Shown one piece after another: positions 10,951 to 22,710 of a stretch of DNA of 64,000 nt. The notes under the pieces were generated by a model. That model was not told where the DNA came from. It was given only the letters and a program-made list of their open reading frames with translations, and made no database searches. Position 1 is the stretch's first letter. Every line of letters begins with the position of its first letter. The DNA lies in NCBI GenBank assembly GCA_003988795.1, contig QYAK01000042.1, forward strand, positions 172,506 through 236,505. The letters run 5' to 3'. A program made the translations under genes and the position numbers. This DNA comes from Proliferodiscus dingleyae. Taxonomy: Eukaryota; Ascomycota; Leotiomycetes; Helotiales; Lachnaceae.

Positions 10951-13300
10951 AATTGGCCGATTGGTGATGTGCAAAAATTAACTTTGTAGGAAAGGAGAGT
11001 GTGTGTCCTTTGTATCATAAACCGGCTGGTGGGAGAGGTGACTGTATTGAACTATTGCACAGCGTGGAAAGCAAGCATATATGGCTGAACAGTGGCTCGA
11101 GTGCGCCGTAGGATAGAGAATCAAATGAGAACGACGTTATACCCCCTGGAGGTCTGACTTTATTTGATTAGCCATGTGTTGCTGTGCGTTACTATGTTTG
11201 TCTGAAACAAATCCCGACGTAGCGTATGTAAAATATCCTTCCTGATCTGGGGAAAATAAATCGGATTTCACTGATCGCTCAAGTGTTTCAGAAATACGTA
11301 AATAGAACGAAGTGATGTATGACCAGAGGAAGGTGGAGGGAGATTTCTAAGGAAGAGAGCCCTAGGAAGTATATTTGGATACAGAAGCAGGAGAGAATAC
11401 GAGAGAGAATACTAAAAAGAATTATCCTTTTGATTTTGGGAGACCTACTTTGGCCAGATCTTTAAGCTATATGCTAAACAAAGTGATCTATTATTCGAAT
11501 GGGTATTTGGCAAATGGATCGGAACATCTTTGAATGGCAACTGAAATTTGTTTCACCGAATCCTACTTCCTTTTCTTGCCATAATTCATTTCAAGTCCCT
11601 TTTTTTTAGCTTCTGACCTTTCTGTCATCTCGGAAGCCAGTAGCTTTGGCTATCTTTTGACGATATGAGGTCTGATCTCTTACAACGATCCCGGTTGCCA
11701 AGCAGAAGCATCAACTCGTATTGTGGAGGTCTGATAAGTCCATGACCGAATAGTTTCGGATCTTAGTGGATCTAATTCGCTAAAAAGCCTATTACAGTAT
11801 CGAAAGAGCCATCTGGACGAATCAAAGGGACGCGAATGCGAAAAAAGCGCATAGAGTAAGTAATATCAATTTACCCACAGAAAGTATATGGCTGAGTTGA
11901 AAGAACACTACGGTCTTCTAGGACCACGAGAAAAATGAGATTGCAGGAGACGAGAAGTCGAAGCCCCACACGCTCGCAATAATCTGCTCTTGGGGGAATT
12001 GACCCGAGGCTGGCTAAGGGACTGAACCTTTCAGGTTAGGCATGAACTTGGGGGCAGGAGCCCGGGTGAGCACATGAGCACGAGTGAGTTGGCTTTTGTA
12101 CGTGAAGTGTCATGGGTAACCTCGCTGGACATTGAGTGGGGTAGCCATGTGTATATACAACGTAGCAATTTACGGTTGCATTTTGGGGGACACAAAAAAG
12201 TCGCGGAACCGCGGCAATTATACTTGTTCCAGACAATGTCTTGAAGTAAGTGAAATCGAGTAAAATATAGTATTTATATGCTTAGTTATAAAGTTCCGAG
12301 CTAGAATTATAAGAAGAATCTATATTCATTCCTCATTCAATTAAGCCAACACAACAGTATTGTGTCTACACAATAAGCACTAAGAAGATGGCCAGAAACT
12401 TGTTGGCAAATTCTTATAGGAAGAGATCTATACATTCAACTCCTCTTTAGAAGAAAATGAATATGGAGACCACACGTGATCTATATCTCGGCATAGAAGG
12501 CATAACATCATACGTCAGAATACTGTAGGTTTAGGCTAGAACATGCATAAGTAAGCAGAGTGTGTGATTATCTGCAAACCTACCTTGAACCTTATGCTAT
12601 CGGTCAATGCTCTCGGTCCTTTGGTCATCTTCGCCGTGTTTACCCAGAAGAACCCCCATCTACTCAAAACCGAGGCTCAAAAGCTCAGTCGAAAACAAGT
12701 AACTATATTTTGATTTTGCCTACACACTTTAGGAATTTTATGCTCCGAATTACTGGCTTGCATCTATGAGCCACTTAGAAAAGTAAAATTGCCATAGTTC
12801 AGGGGTGAAAAATGGATCTCAACAAATAATAGGCAACTGTGATGAGCTAAACTTCGGTCCAAGATGCAAGAACCGCCCTTCTGAAACCACTCCTTGGAAC
12901 CTATCGAATTGGGAACACACTCCGAGTCCATCCCAGTAAGACAGCGGTATCCCCCGCCAATAAAAGAATTTCAAAACCGTGAACGGACCTGGATTAGTCC
13001 CAAGACCTGATAATCCACCGGAGTTCACGGCTTGTTGAGTCGAAAGGCACAAGCAATGTAGCATGAAGAAAGATTTGATCGACAGACTCCAAAATCTCCG
13101 TATGGTAACGGTCCACTCTGTCACCATTGATAGCATATTTTCTTCTTTCAAGCAAGGGATAAATCCCCGTTAGGGAAGCCAATCTATGACAAGGAAGTAA
13201 CTACTTAGAGAAATGGAAATTACACTTTGGCAGCTGCTCCCAGGTATGTAGTATAAAGGCTCCCAGAGACGTCTGTCCCACGAGGAAGCAACAGCGCGAA
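10951..13300. other. Gene-poor interval of about 2.3 kb
   Basis: AT-rich, with no frame I can assign. Short minus-strand frames between 12819 and 13182 shift into one another and may be a decayed gene, but I recognise no family. The right end holds the promoter of the GH93-like gene. Confidence 0.6.
13252..13257 (+). promoter_or_regulatory. TATA box of the GH93-like gene
   Basis: TATAAA, 44 bp before the ATG at 13301, implying a short 5' leader. Confidence 0.5.
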
Positions 13301-14380
13301 ATGGCTTCAATTCGATACTTGTTATTCCAACTGTTCGTCCTTCTATTGGCCACGGCCCCGTTGGCGAAGGCTTCCCCGCATGTTAAACGTGCTATATCCC
13401 CGCAGTCAGGCGCTGTTGTGATAGGTTCCGGCACTTATCCCCGTGCAACTCTACTTTCAGGCGGAACTACCATATTGTCATGCTATACGGCTTTCTCGGG
13501 GGGGAATACCATCTTGACAGTATCCAAGTCTACCAATAGCGGGTCCAGTTGGTCCCAGATTGGAACTATTGCTACCGAGACCACAGCGACTCACGATCTC
13601 GACAACTGTAACATCCACCAGCTTCCGTCCGGCAGGGTGCTGGCAGCATTCCGCAATCATGATCGGACCTCGACTGCCTCCGGCTCCTGGACGTACTATA
13701 GGATCGTTGTGTGCTACTCAGACGATGGTGGTGTCACTTGGACTTACCTAAGCACACCCAGGACAAGCCCTACCCCAGGCCTTGGTCTTTGGGAGCCGTT
13801 CATGATGGATGCCAACGACGGTTCGCTGATGCTCTACTATTCGTATGAGACATCGACCGCTGGGAATGATCAGGACAGTATCCTGATTCGCAGTACTGAT
13901 GGCGGAGCCACTTGGGGTGCGAGCCAGACAATCTCAGGCGCTGGCATCACAGCTAGAGACGGCATGGTTGGCGTTGCTCGCCTTGGTGCTGGAAGCTCTA
14001 ATTTGGTCGCCGTCTTTGAGAGTCTGGATCCAGAGACCGGGATTCATTCCGTCAAGTCTTCGGATGATGGAGCGACATGGGGTTCTCGAAGTGTTGTCTA
14101 TCTTAGCTCTGTGGCTGGCGCAAATGATGGGGCACCACAGATAACCTATGTCAATGGCCAACTCGTGGTGAGCTGGCAGACGTATGAGGATAACGTCAGC
14201 GCGACAAGACCGAATGTGAAGGTCGTTGTGAGCACAGATGGCGGGAACACTTGGGGCCAGAAGACAACGGTGGCGACTTCTTGCGAGTGGGCCGGCGAGT
14301 TGACCGTGGATACCACTCACATACTCGTAATGTGCGAGACCGGCGGTAATTCGATAGCCCAGAAGATGGTAGTGTCGTAG
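13301..14380 (+). CDS. Secreted sialidase-fold glycosidase, GH93-like exo-arabinanase
   Basis: Single exon, 359 residues. A strong signal peptide covers about residues 1-24 (RYLLFQLFVLLLATAPLAKA). Asp-box repeats of the form S-x-D-x-G-x-T-W occur four times (SDDGGVTW, STDGGATW, SSDDGATW, STDGGNTW) plus one degenerate copy (STNSGSSW), indicating a six-bladed sialidase-type propeller. E165 (in LWEPF) and E240 (in AVFES) have the context and roughly the spacing that I recall for the two catalytic glutamates of GH93 exo-1,5-alpha-L-arabinofuranobiosidases. That enzyme class releases arabinobiose from pectic arabinan outside the cell. A plain BNR/sialidase-like protein of unknown substrate is the alternative. 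No intron is needed. Confidence 0.7.
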   Translation: MASIRYLLFQLFVLLLATAPLAKASPHVKRAISPQSGAVVIGSGTYPRATLLSGGTTILSCYTAFSGGNTILTVSKSTNSGSSWSQIGTIATETTATHDLDNCNIHQLPSGRVLAAFRNHDRTSTASGSWTYYRIVVCYSDDGGVTWTYLSTPRTSPTPGLGLWEPFMMDANDGSLMLYYSYETSTAGNDQDSILIRSTDGGATWGASQTISGAGITARDGMVGVARLGAGSSNLVAVFESLDPETGIHSVKSSDDGATWGSRSVVYLSSVAGANDGAPQITYVNGQLVVSWQTYEDNVSATRPNVKVVVSTDGGNTWGQKTTVATSCEWAGELTVDTTHILVMCETGGNSIAQKMVVS

Positions 14381-15697
14381 ATGATCTGAGACGTGCTTCT
14401 TATAATCAATTATACGGCGACGCTTTTCAAGTCGCGTCGCCGTAAGGGTGTCTATATGGCGTTAATGATTAGCCACGGGACCTGAAAGTGTTAGCTATGA
14501 AGAAGCAATAATAATTTCAGCATTCGGTATTGATGATGTTGTGACTTTCGACCAGTGTAAAGCACCCATTCCCATTAAGATGGCCATTGGATTAGAGGCC
14601 GTCGGTTTCGAAGCTTAAAGCCAAAGCATCCTTGAGTTGTTTGTAAAGCGACGGCCAGAGCACCGTTAGCCTCTCATGAGACAGCATTGAGTGGGCTTGA
14701 GATTATCAATTCTGCTTCGAAAGGACAAATGAGGAAAGGTAGGTTAGGGGCCCTAATTAGGTGTACCAATAGACTAAGATTTCGTTCATTTCCTTAGTCT
14801 CGATAGTATTCGCTTGGTATTATTAGGATTGAAAAGAAACATCTTCATTGCGCTAAGCATTCGGTTACACTAGCATTAAGGAGGTACTTACTTAGCTATG
14901 TACTAAGAGATACCTTCCTTACCCTACCTCAGAATTAGGACTAACTTAATTGCGCTAAGAACTACAACCACGACCTCACCAGCGTTGGGATCTGGATTGA
15001 GGGCGCTAGTATAAGAAAACCCCACCCAGTCCTTCTTAACTTTTGAGTGTTCAATTCATCAACCTCTCGTCCAACAACTTCTCATTCTCATACCTTCCTC
15101 CTAATTCAGCATTCAGTAACGAAATTCTTCAAAAATGCAAAGACAACCTTAAATACCAAGGCGCTAGAATTCTCTAATACCCCTAGCTAATCACAAAAAC
15201 ATTAAACATCTAAAAAGACGATCCGTGTTAACGGCTATAGCGATTTCCTAACTATTAACGTCAAGTTCCACACAAGACTTTATTAACGCCAAAATAGGGA
15301 ACATTGCAACAGAAATTGACATAAAAAATGCGTTTGAAACGGTTTTGAGTAACGCCAAAAAAAAAAAAAGGATGACAGAGCAAGACTACCACGAAACATT
15401 AGCTGAGCTGAAATCGGAGCTGAGTATGCAGGAGCGGGAATTGCTAACACTCAAACGGCAAAGAAAAGCTATCTCTGACGACTTACAACAGCATTCGGGA
15501 TCTGGCAGTTGACAAATTCTTCCGAAACGCAAGCCAACATCACGTGGTTAAGTACATTCGATTCAGCTTCCATTTAAAGCAAAGGCTAATTGAAATCAAC
15601 AGCCTACGTCAAAAGCAATATATCACCGGCACTGCTAGATTGCATGACCTGAATGTGGCCCACGGTTGCGGTCTTTTTCACATGATAGAAAAAGCCT
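14381..15697. other. Intergenic with a short coiled-coil frame
   Basis: No assigned gene. Near 15000-15140 there is a promoter-like stretch (TATAAG, then a CT-rich leader) leading to an ATG that stops after five codons. A 46-codon frame at 15372-15512 follows an A-tract and is listed separately. Together these may be remains of a degraded gene or element. Confidence 0.45.
15372..15512 (+). CDS. Short coiled-coil frame, uncertain
   Basis: Forty-six codons from ATG to TGA. The product is almost entirely charged heptad-like sequence (for example ETLAELKSELSMQEREL), predicted to be one amphipathic helix. It sits directly after a run of 13 A. No family is recognised. It could be a microprotein, or a relic of a larger coiled-coil gene such as a retroelement Gag. 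Confidence 0.2.
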   Translation: MTEQDYHETLAELKSELSMQERELLTLKRQRKAISDDLQQHSGSGS

Positions 15698-16233
15698 TCA
15701 CTTTCGCCCTATACCCGCTATGAAAGCTAGTCTCAACAAAATCCCGAGCATCAATGTGCCGTAGTTGATCCACTCATCACTATTCCACGCCAAAGGTTGG
15801 AACATCTGATCTGGAGAAATGGCCCATGCGGCATACACTATGCTATTAGCAACCGATTATACTCCAAACCAGTGACTCCACTATGAAGCTACTTACAGTG
15901 GCCTACATCGGTAAGAATCATGCTCCAAATGACACAATACCATACGTTTTTCTCGCGAGTCAAGCGGAGCACGATACCCTCGTTCATTGCGAACAGGCCG
16001 TACATGCAACCCAGATTCCTCATGATCATCTCTAGGACAGGGGTGACAGTAACGGGAGTAGCAATTAACGCAGGGTAAGGAATGGTACCAGAGATGAACC
16101 GCTCAGGGTCAGCGAAGCAAAGGTAGGTACCCCCGAGGGCAGCGATTGGCTCGAAGTACAGGAAGTAAATGCGGTAGATGATGGAGATGCGGGACATGAA
16201 GTCATTCGTGGCTTTGGTAGATCTGGGGGCCAT
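15698..16233 (-). CDS. DUF7704-type four-span membrane protein
   Basis: Exons in translation order: 16233-15897 and 15837-15698, giving 158 residues. Four hydrophobic segments are visible, around residues 19-34, 50-66, 73-90 and 130-150. A conserved-looking N-terminal part (RIYFLYFEPIAALGG), a central LEMIMRNLGCMYGLFAMNEG segment and the ending AFIAGIGRK fit my memory of the fungal DUF7704 family of short membrane proteins of unknown function. The intron is 59 bp with a branch-like GCTAAT. The frame is open upstream of this ATG, but MAPRST is the best start. Confidence 0.7.
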
Positions 16234-19200
16234 ATTTGGAGGATCTCGAGAATATTTGAGGATTGAGTTGTATTGCTTGTAGTCGCAAAAGCCAATGTTA
16301 GTCCGCAGGGCGAATTTCAGGGGTCCACCAGGAAGCAAATATTAGTCACGTGCAAATGGCTTGAGTTTAGAACCAGTCTTTGCTGCGCACCCCTTTTGAC
16401 CAACCTACCTACCTACGTAGGTGAGACGACTATATCGCTGGTCAATCAACAGCTCTTTCTCAAATACTAAGAAAGATTCCTATAAGAGAAAACAAAGAGT
16501 GATTATTGTTTCGTTCTTTGCCCTCGTATTCTACAGTCACAGGATGTATTAGAAGGCGGAGGGTAAAGGACATACCGCCAATCCTCTCAATCAAAGCTGA
16601 GGGGCTCGTGTTGAGTAAATGAGACATTTACTGTAAAGCTTGACCCTTGTTTTCAGGTTCCTGGTGAACAGCGGCAAGTCAGCATTCACTCCAGCCCCAG
16701 CGCAAACCACATTGGTTTTATGTTGCAGCGTGCGGCAATACGGCAGGCAGGTTGTGTTTGTATCCATCCTCACTTATATTGCAAGCATTATATCCTCACA
16801 GATTTGAGCTTATATGCATAAGTCTCAGCAGCATTACGTGTTTTCAAGGGCTTGCAGCTCCCTAGTCGACCGTCGAATATATTGTAGAGCCTTAGTCTGA
16901 CTTGAAAATATGCTAAAAACACTTTCGTCTCGATCTCCAATTTGAATCGATAGAGATAAAGGACGACTCGTTCTGCGGATAGCCGGGCCCGGCTCTGGAT
17001 AACCTTTGCTGTCTCTATCTACTGAGGTCAAAGCCGCTGATCATGCGCCCAATTCACGAAATCCGACTTACGAATTCCGTACTGGTGACTGATCCACATT
17101 TGAGCAACTGCATTCTCGACGAACCTGGCTCAAACCGAATTTGATGCACCCATGATGCATTCCAACGTATGCATTGAGGATCTTCCCAGTACCTACATCT
17201 GTTGATGTAGGACTAAAGACCTTGCATCTTGAGCGGTTCCATCCCTATTATTACCACTCCCTCGCTACCACAACTCTTCGAAGACTCGATCGCAGTCATC
17301 CTGGTTCTCTTTTGCTAATGTATTATAGCTGCTTAAGATGCTTATCCAACAGTATCCTCATTCAGGAACTGGACCCATTATGGCCATTCGAAATATCCCA
17401 GAGCTGTCTTGGGCTCAAGTCAATGTCGACGCACATGGGTCTGCAATGCCATAAGTTATGTCAAACCACGGCTAGATCAGAGAAGACACTATTCTGACAC
17501 ATCTGTTCTTACAAAGTGGCTTAATGTTTGAAGAATGGTCTCTACAGAAGTAGCAGGTCTGAGATAGAAACTTCCTGATCCCGCAAATTGCGCGCGCTAG
17601 AGATGACCTCGACGAAATACTACATAAGAGAAGGAACTATAACCGCTTTTCCAACGTTTCGAGGCACCACGACTTCGGCAGAGTCATTAAACTTAATGCT
17701 TGTAGTAACTCTTTACTTCCGAGTTCGTGTAAGTGGAGACCGTGGGGTGCTAAATCACAGTAATAAAAATCCTTCAACGATCGCTCGTCACGACTGATTA
17801 AGAATATGTCAGATAAGTCATGGTCTTCAGCTCGTATGGGAACAAACGGTCTCCGAAGAAACATCGTTGCCTATACAGCTCAGCCTTCCAGACGCGTAAA
17901 AAGTATCCTATTCAATGGTGAGATTGAGGCTCAGCAGCGCCGATCTTTCAAGTTTTCGGAATAGCTTCAACCGCTTTGAGGCTTCCTTGACCCCTGGCGT
18001 GAACTATCCCGGGTACACCCCACAGAAACGCTGAACGAATGCCGTTACCCCGCCGGTCCTGCTGAAGGAATACAACCTTCTAACTTAACAGAGACATGCA
18101 GGACCTGATCAACGGTCAAATACCCACTGGGCTGTTATCGTTTATGTCCATGGTATGCCGTCAACAACACGATTTATCAGTCCTCATCTGTTAGACTTAT
18201 CGTTCTGGTCTGTCGAAAACGTGTATCAGCTATGCAGCATAGTGCTCAATTTAGTAGCCTAACTCCTAGACCTTGATTAGCAGTGGTACGTTTGTCCGAT
18301 AATGCCGATATTAGGCTGACTATTAGTAGAAGAACGAACCTCGACAAAATGGGACCGCATCCCATCCATGATCACCTTGTCAAAAGGCAAAGCTTAGCTG
18401 CCTTCAGGGTTCTGCATTTGTGGCGTGTGTGCTCTATTGGGTAGGTGGTTGAGTGCTGTAGATTTTGACAACGTGAGCTAAGACTGATCTGGAAGGTTTC
18501 TCTGGCATAAGCACGTGCATGAGCAAGTCTGCCCAATGTGCCACGAGAATGCATCCAACCATGCGTCATGGACCTTGTCTACCAAACGCTCTGCTTGCAG
18601 ATAACGAAAAGCAGAGGTACAGCCCGTATATGCCGAAGTCGTAGCATCGCTCTCAAGAATCAAAAACAAAGCCAGACAGCTCAATGGATAATCAAGCTGC
18701 CGAGGAGCTGTGCTTCACCGATGGGAGCTACTCACACGCACTTTCCGACCCTACTATGTCTAAGCCATGGTCATATAAGCCTTGCGTCTTACATTGATCT
18801 GCGTGCCAAGATACTCAATCCCTAAATCTCGCCCGCATGGGGAAGCATCAATCCTTGATAACGCAGTAAGAAATGCCTCTTCACTATCCATAGAGTTCAG
18901 TGATAGGCCATCCGGAGAGATCAAAGCTCCGCTATCGTCGATCATGACAGGAAGCATGCTTTGATATTTGACATCAAGCCCATAGTCTATTCCACAATAC
19001 GAGCTTTACCAGCATTGGAGTTGAGAGTATTTCATGTAGTTGGGACTGACGAAGAAAGGTTCGGCATCTGAGCCCCGCGACCAAGGTAGAAGGTGGGTAT
19101 GATCTTCAATGAGTACCTGGTGTAATGCCGATTGCATGATGCCAGGGTTGGACAAAACAACTCATGCTTAGCTAGCTAGTGCTAGGTCCATATACATAAA

Positions 19201-19330
19201 AGAAGCAGTCCACAATTGTTTTCTATATCGTTATCATAGTGTGGGCTTCTGAGAGCTTGTTGTATCGTGGTACAGACAAGTAATTTCGTGCCACATCTTT
19301 CCCCTACATACTCTGTTCAGAGTCACTACT
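16234..19330. other. Gene-poor interval of about 3.1 kb between divergent genes
   Basis: I see no intact gene. A CCTACCTACCTACGTAGG repeat and palindrome lies near 16400-16420. Minus-strand frames between 18372 and 18957 read like broken pieces of one coding region, with stops and frame changes between them and no recognised family. The right end contains a TATA-like ATACATAAAAG near 19190 for the protease gene. Confidence 0.5.
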
Positions 19331-21521
19331 ATGCATTTGGTCTTTTTCACCACGTTGGCTCTGGCTTTGGGAAGTTCCCTTGCCAGTCCAACCCCTCGTC
19401 ATGGCCTCGTCCGCCATGAGAAACGCACCAATGCTGGAAGGATGATGAAGAGATCGAGAGCAAATCCTGCACAAGAGCTGCCCGTCCGTATCGCTCTAGC
19501 TCAGAATCAGCTTGAGGTTGGCCATGAACGTCTCTTGGACATTTCGGATCCCAGGTCTCCCAATTTTGGAAAACACCTGACCGCTGCGGAGATTGGGACT
19601 CTTTTCCGCCCATCCGGCGAATCAATTGATACTGTTCGAAGCTGGCTACATGGCTCAGGCATTGAAATGGACAGGCATACCGTCAGTCCAGGCAAAGGAT
19701 GGCTGAAATTCCAGGCCACTGTCGAGGAGTTAGAGAGTCTGCTTTCGACTAAATATCACGTGTACTCACACCCTACCACTAAAGAAGGTCATATCGGCTG
19801 CGATGAATATCACCTTCCAGCTGGAATTGCTCCTCATATTGACTTCGTTACTCCAAGTGTTTCTACCATTGCAATTGGTGGTGCAAGAAAACTCAGGTCA
19901 AAGAAACGCGCTGAGATCAAGTCATTCTCTAAGGCCGCCTTCCCGCCTATCATTCTTTCATCCGGAAGCGGTCCAAGTACAGATGTTTCGTCTACAGAGA
20001 TACCTTGCCATACCGCAGTTACACCAGATTGTCTTAGAGGTAAGGACTACCTACCAAAATTTTGGTCAACGAGCTTGTTTTAAATCGTCAGAGACTAAAT
20101 TTTACAGCGCTGTACGGGATCCCGGTGGGTAATTCCAGCGTTGCTGGCAATGAGGTTGGCATCTTTGAAGATGGTGACTATTATGATCAAGAAGATCTCG
20201 ATTTATTCTTCCAGGCCATAGCCCCATACATTCCTCAAGGCACACACCCGACACTCAATGGCATTGACGGAGGCACAGCACCATTTCCCCCGTATCTCGG
20301 TGTTGAATCCTTGCTAGACATGTCTCTTATTTTCCCATTGGTCTATCCTCAACAGGCTACTCTGTATCAAGTCGACGATCTCAAAGAGGTTGAACTTAGT
20401 CTTGGGTTCGGCAACACGTTCTTGGACGCTTTGGATGCCTCATACTGCACATTTGAAGGCGGCGATGACCCCTACCTGGATCCTCACTACCCTGATACAG
20501 CACCCAACCCACCAAATGAGACGGATTATGCTGAAGGTACATGGGCCAGCCCGGAGATGTGTGGTGCTTACAAGCCAACCAATGTCATCTCGGTTTCATA
20601 TGGTTTGGGTGAAGATACATTTTCAGCCTTCTATATTTCAAGACAGTGTTCAGAGTAAGAGATTTCTCTCGTACTGCAAGACTGACATATCTCTACAACC
20701 CAAAACTCCTGGGTGTCATTAAAGTTGGGAATCGATACTAATTCGGACGTCCTTGTGTTTAGGTATATGAAGCTTGGTCTCCAAGGTACCACGGTTGTTT
20801 ACTCATCTGGAGACTCTGGCGTAAGCAATCGTGGAGAATGTATCACTCCTAACGCCACAGATCCGTATGGCAATACTGGAGCTTTCAGCCCGAGCTTTCC
20901 AGCCAGCTGTCCTTGGCTGACATCAGTCGGTGCGACACAAGTAAGTAATAGTCGGGCATACTCTTCCTCGGATATTTCCACTGACAGTTGTAGTATAACA
21001 CCGATGATAAGACTGAAACTGCTGTGGCAGTACCAGACGAGGAGTACTACTCTGGTGGCGGCTTCTCCAACGTTTTCCCTGCCCCATCATACCAGGAGAG
21101 CACTCTGGCAGGCTATTTCGCCAGTTACCCACCACCGTATGATAACACGACAATCTACGGCACCCCGTACTTCAACCGATCTGGACGTGGATATCCTGAT
21201 GTTGCTGCCAATGGCCTGAATATCTTGCTCTACGCAGACGGTCAGCCGGCCTTCGTCGGCGGCACAAGCGCCTCTGCACCTATTTTCTCATCTATCATCA
21301 CCTTGATCAATGAGCAACGCTTGCTTGCTGGCAAATCAACCGTCGGATTCATAAATCCCACGCTATACCAAAATCCTCAAGCCTTCACTGATATCTCTAC
21401 TGGTAGTAATCCTGGATGCGGCACGGAAGGCTTCCCAGCTGTCCCGGGTTGGGATCCTGTAACGGGACTTGGGACACCCATTTTTGACAAACTTTTGGAT
21501 GTATTCATGGCACTGCCGTAG
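19331..21521 (+). CDS. Aorsin-like sedolisin (S53) acid serine protease precursor
   Basis: Exons are 19331-20039, 20108-20654, 20763-20940 and 20994-21521, giving 653 residues. A signal peptide (about 1-18) is followed by a pro-kumamolisin activation domain (about 45-190, with DPRSPNFGKHLTAAEI) and the peptidase S53 domain. The catalytic serine is Ser570 in GGTSASAP, and the oxyanion aspartate is Asp436 in SSGDSGV. A calcium-site-like C-terminus (DPVTGLGTP) is present. Where tripeptidyl-peptidase-type sedolisins read E-x-x-x-D, this protein has NTFLDALDASYC (339-350), which I associate with aorsin. The family cleaves proteins extracellularly at acid pH. The long prodomain and the complete C-terminus argue for an intact zymogen. 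Confidence 0.85.
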
Positions 21522-22063
21522 ACTTGTCACGTCTGCCAGCGAACGCAATATGAAGTGACTTTGTGTATCGCTCCTATTAATGACTATTCATAATATCTCA
21601 CTTTTATACGACACTTCTTCGGGCTTTCCTATCGGGGAACGAGGGATTTATCATTGGCTGTCTCGGCTCAGACTCAGGGCACAAATGGGCGTCACTCAAC
21701 AGCCATTCTTTAACCGAAGTATTAAAGATAATGTTTATCAAAGACATTGTTCAAACGTTAGCAATTCCGATGTGATCCAATAGCAAGTTCCAACCCACGT
21801 TCCTTTCGCAATCTACATCGCAATCTTTTATATTTAGAACTTCTCAGACCCAAGGCGCAAAGATATTTCATTTGGCTATTTATAGCTCTTCCGTCACTCT
21901 ACAGCTCTGTAGTATCGAACATCTCCTTTACACACAATATTTATTCTGCCTTCTGTTTTGCTCCATACAAGATCTAGCTCGTCAACAAGTGATTCCGTTC
22001 TTGTCCATGAAATCTTTCGCCGGCTGCCCCACACATCCATAGCATTGGCAAAACTGTATCGTA
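21522..22063. other. Convergent intergenic region
   Basis: 3' flanks of the S53 protease gene and of the small secreted protein gene. AT-rich, with no frame worth calling. Confidence 0.7.
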
Positions 22064-22339
22064 TTAGCCATCAAACCTCTGCTTAAACTGTGGAAAATTC
22101 ACCTTCTGCTCGGGCGTCAATTTGCTAAGACCACCAGAAACACAATTGAGAGTTTGGTTCTTGTCTCCGAATGCGAACTCTGCAAAGCATGTATTCCCAA
22201 CTATCATATCCCAGCAAGCGTCGGCATTAGGGTCGCAGGGGCCGATTTGAGGGATCGACTGGGAATCAATGAAGGGAAGGAGGGAGAGGATGGAGGTGAT
22301 AAATAGTAAGCTATAGCTCTTCGTAGACGACATTATCAT
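22064..22339 (-). CDS. Small secreted cysteine-containing protein
   Basis: Single exon, 91 residues. A signal peptide covers about residues 1-26 (LLFITSILSLLPFIDS). The mature part is about 65 residues with four cysteines in the pattern C-x6-C-x8-C-x14-C, and one N-glycosylation sequon (NQT). A TATA box lies 75 bp upstream. Two start codons lie two codons apart; either gives the same mature protein. Size, secretion and cysteines fit a candidate effector or surface protein. No family is recognised, and with only four cysteines the effector label is an inference. Confidence 0.6.
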   Translation of the reverse strand: MIMSSTKSYSLLFITSILSLLPFIDSQSIPQIGPCDPNADACWDMIVGNTCFAEFAFGDKNQTLNCVSGGLSKLTPEQKVNFPQFKQRFDG

Positions 22340-22710
22340 AGATGGTAATTGCGAATACGGTCCGAGTGATGTTGATGATAAGACTGCGTTGCGCAGAATT
22401 GGATGGATGGTCTATATATCCCGCTCAACCCTTCCCATACCGGTCGCTCGCATGTCAATATTCTCGAATATCATCCGAATGGATTTCAATATATGCTGGT
22501 AATTATGGGGTAATTTAGGGGCGATCAATCATTTGTGTAGATAAATAAGTTTTGCTCGGAAAGCGGCTAAATCGACATATCCCATGGAGTTGGCCCTACG
22601 GTACTTAATTACAGCACGTTCGCAATAAGGTCACGTAGATTTACCGGCGACGAAGACTTTCACGCACTTGGTGCAAGATGAAATTCTATATTTTGTCGCC
22701 CTTATGTATT
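22340..22710. other. Upstream region of the small secreted protein gene
   Basis: Contains the TATA box noted separately and the 3' flank of the permease gene; nothing else is supported. Confidence 0.6.
22413..22418 (-). promoter_or_regulatory. TATA box of the small secreted protein gene
   Basis: TATATA on the minus strand, about 75 bp before the ATG at 22339. Confidence 0.45.

Noticed and set aside
12819..13182. Minus-strand frames resembling protein fragments
   Set aside because: Two frames overlap with shifts and no family is recognised; too weak to call even a pseudogene.
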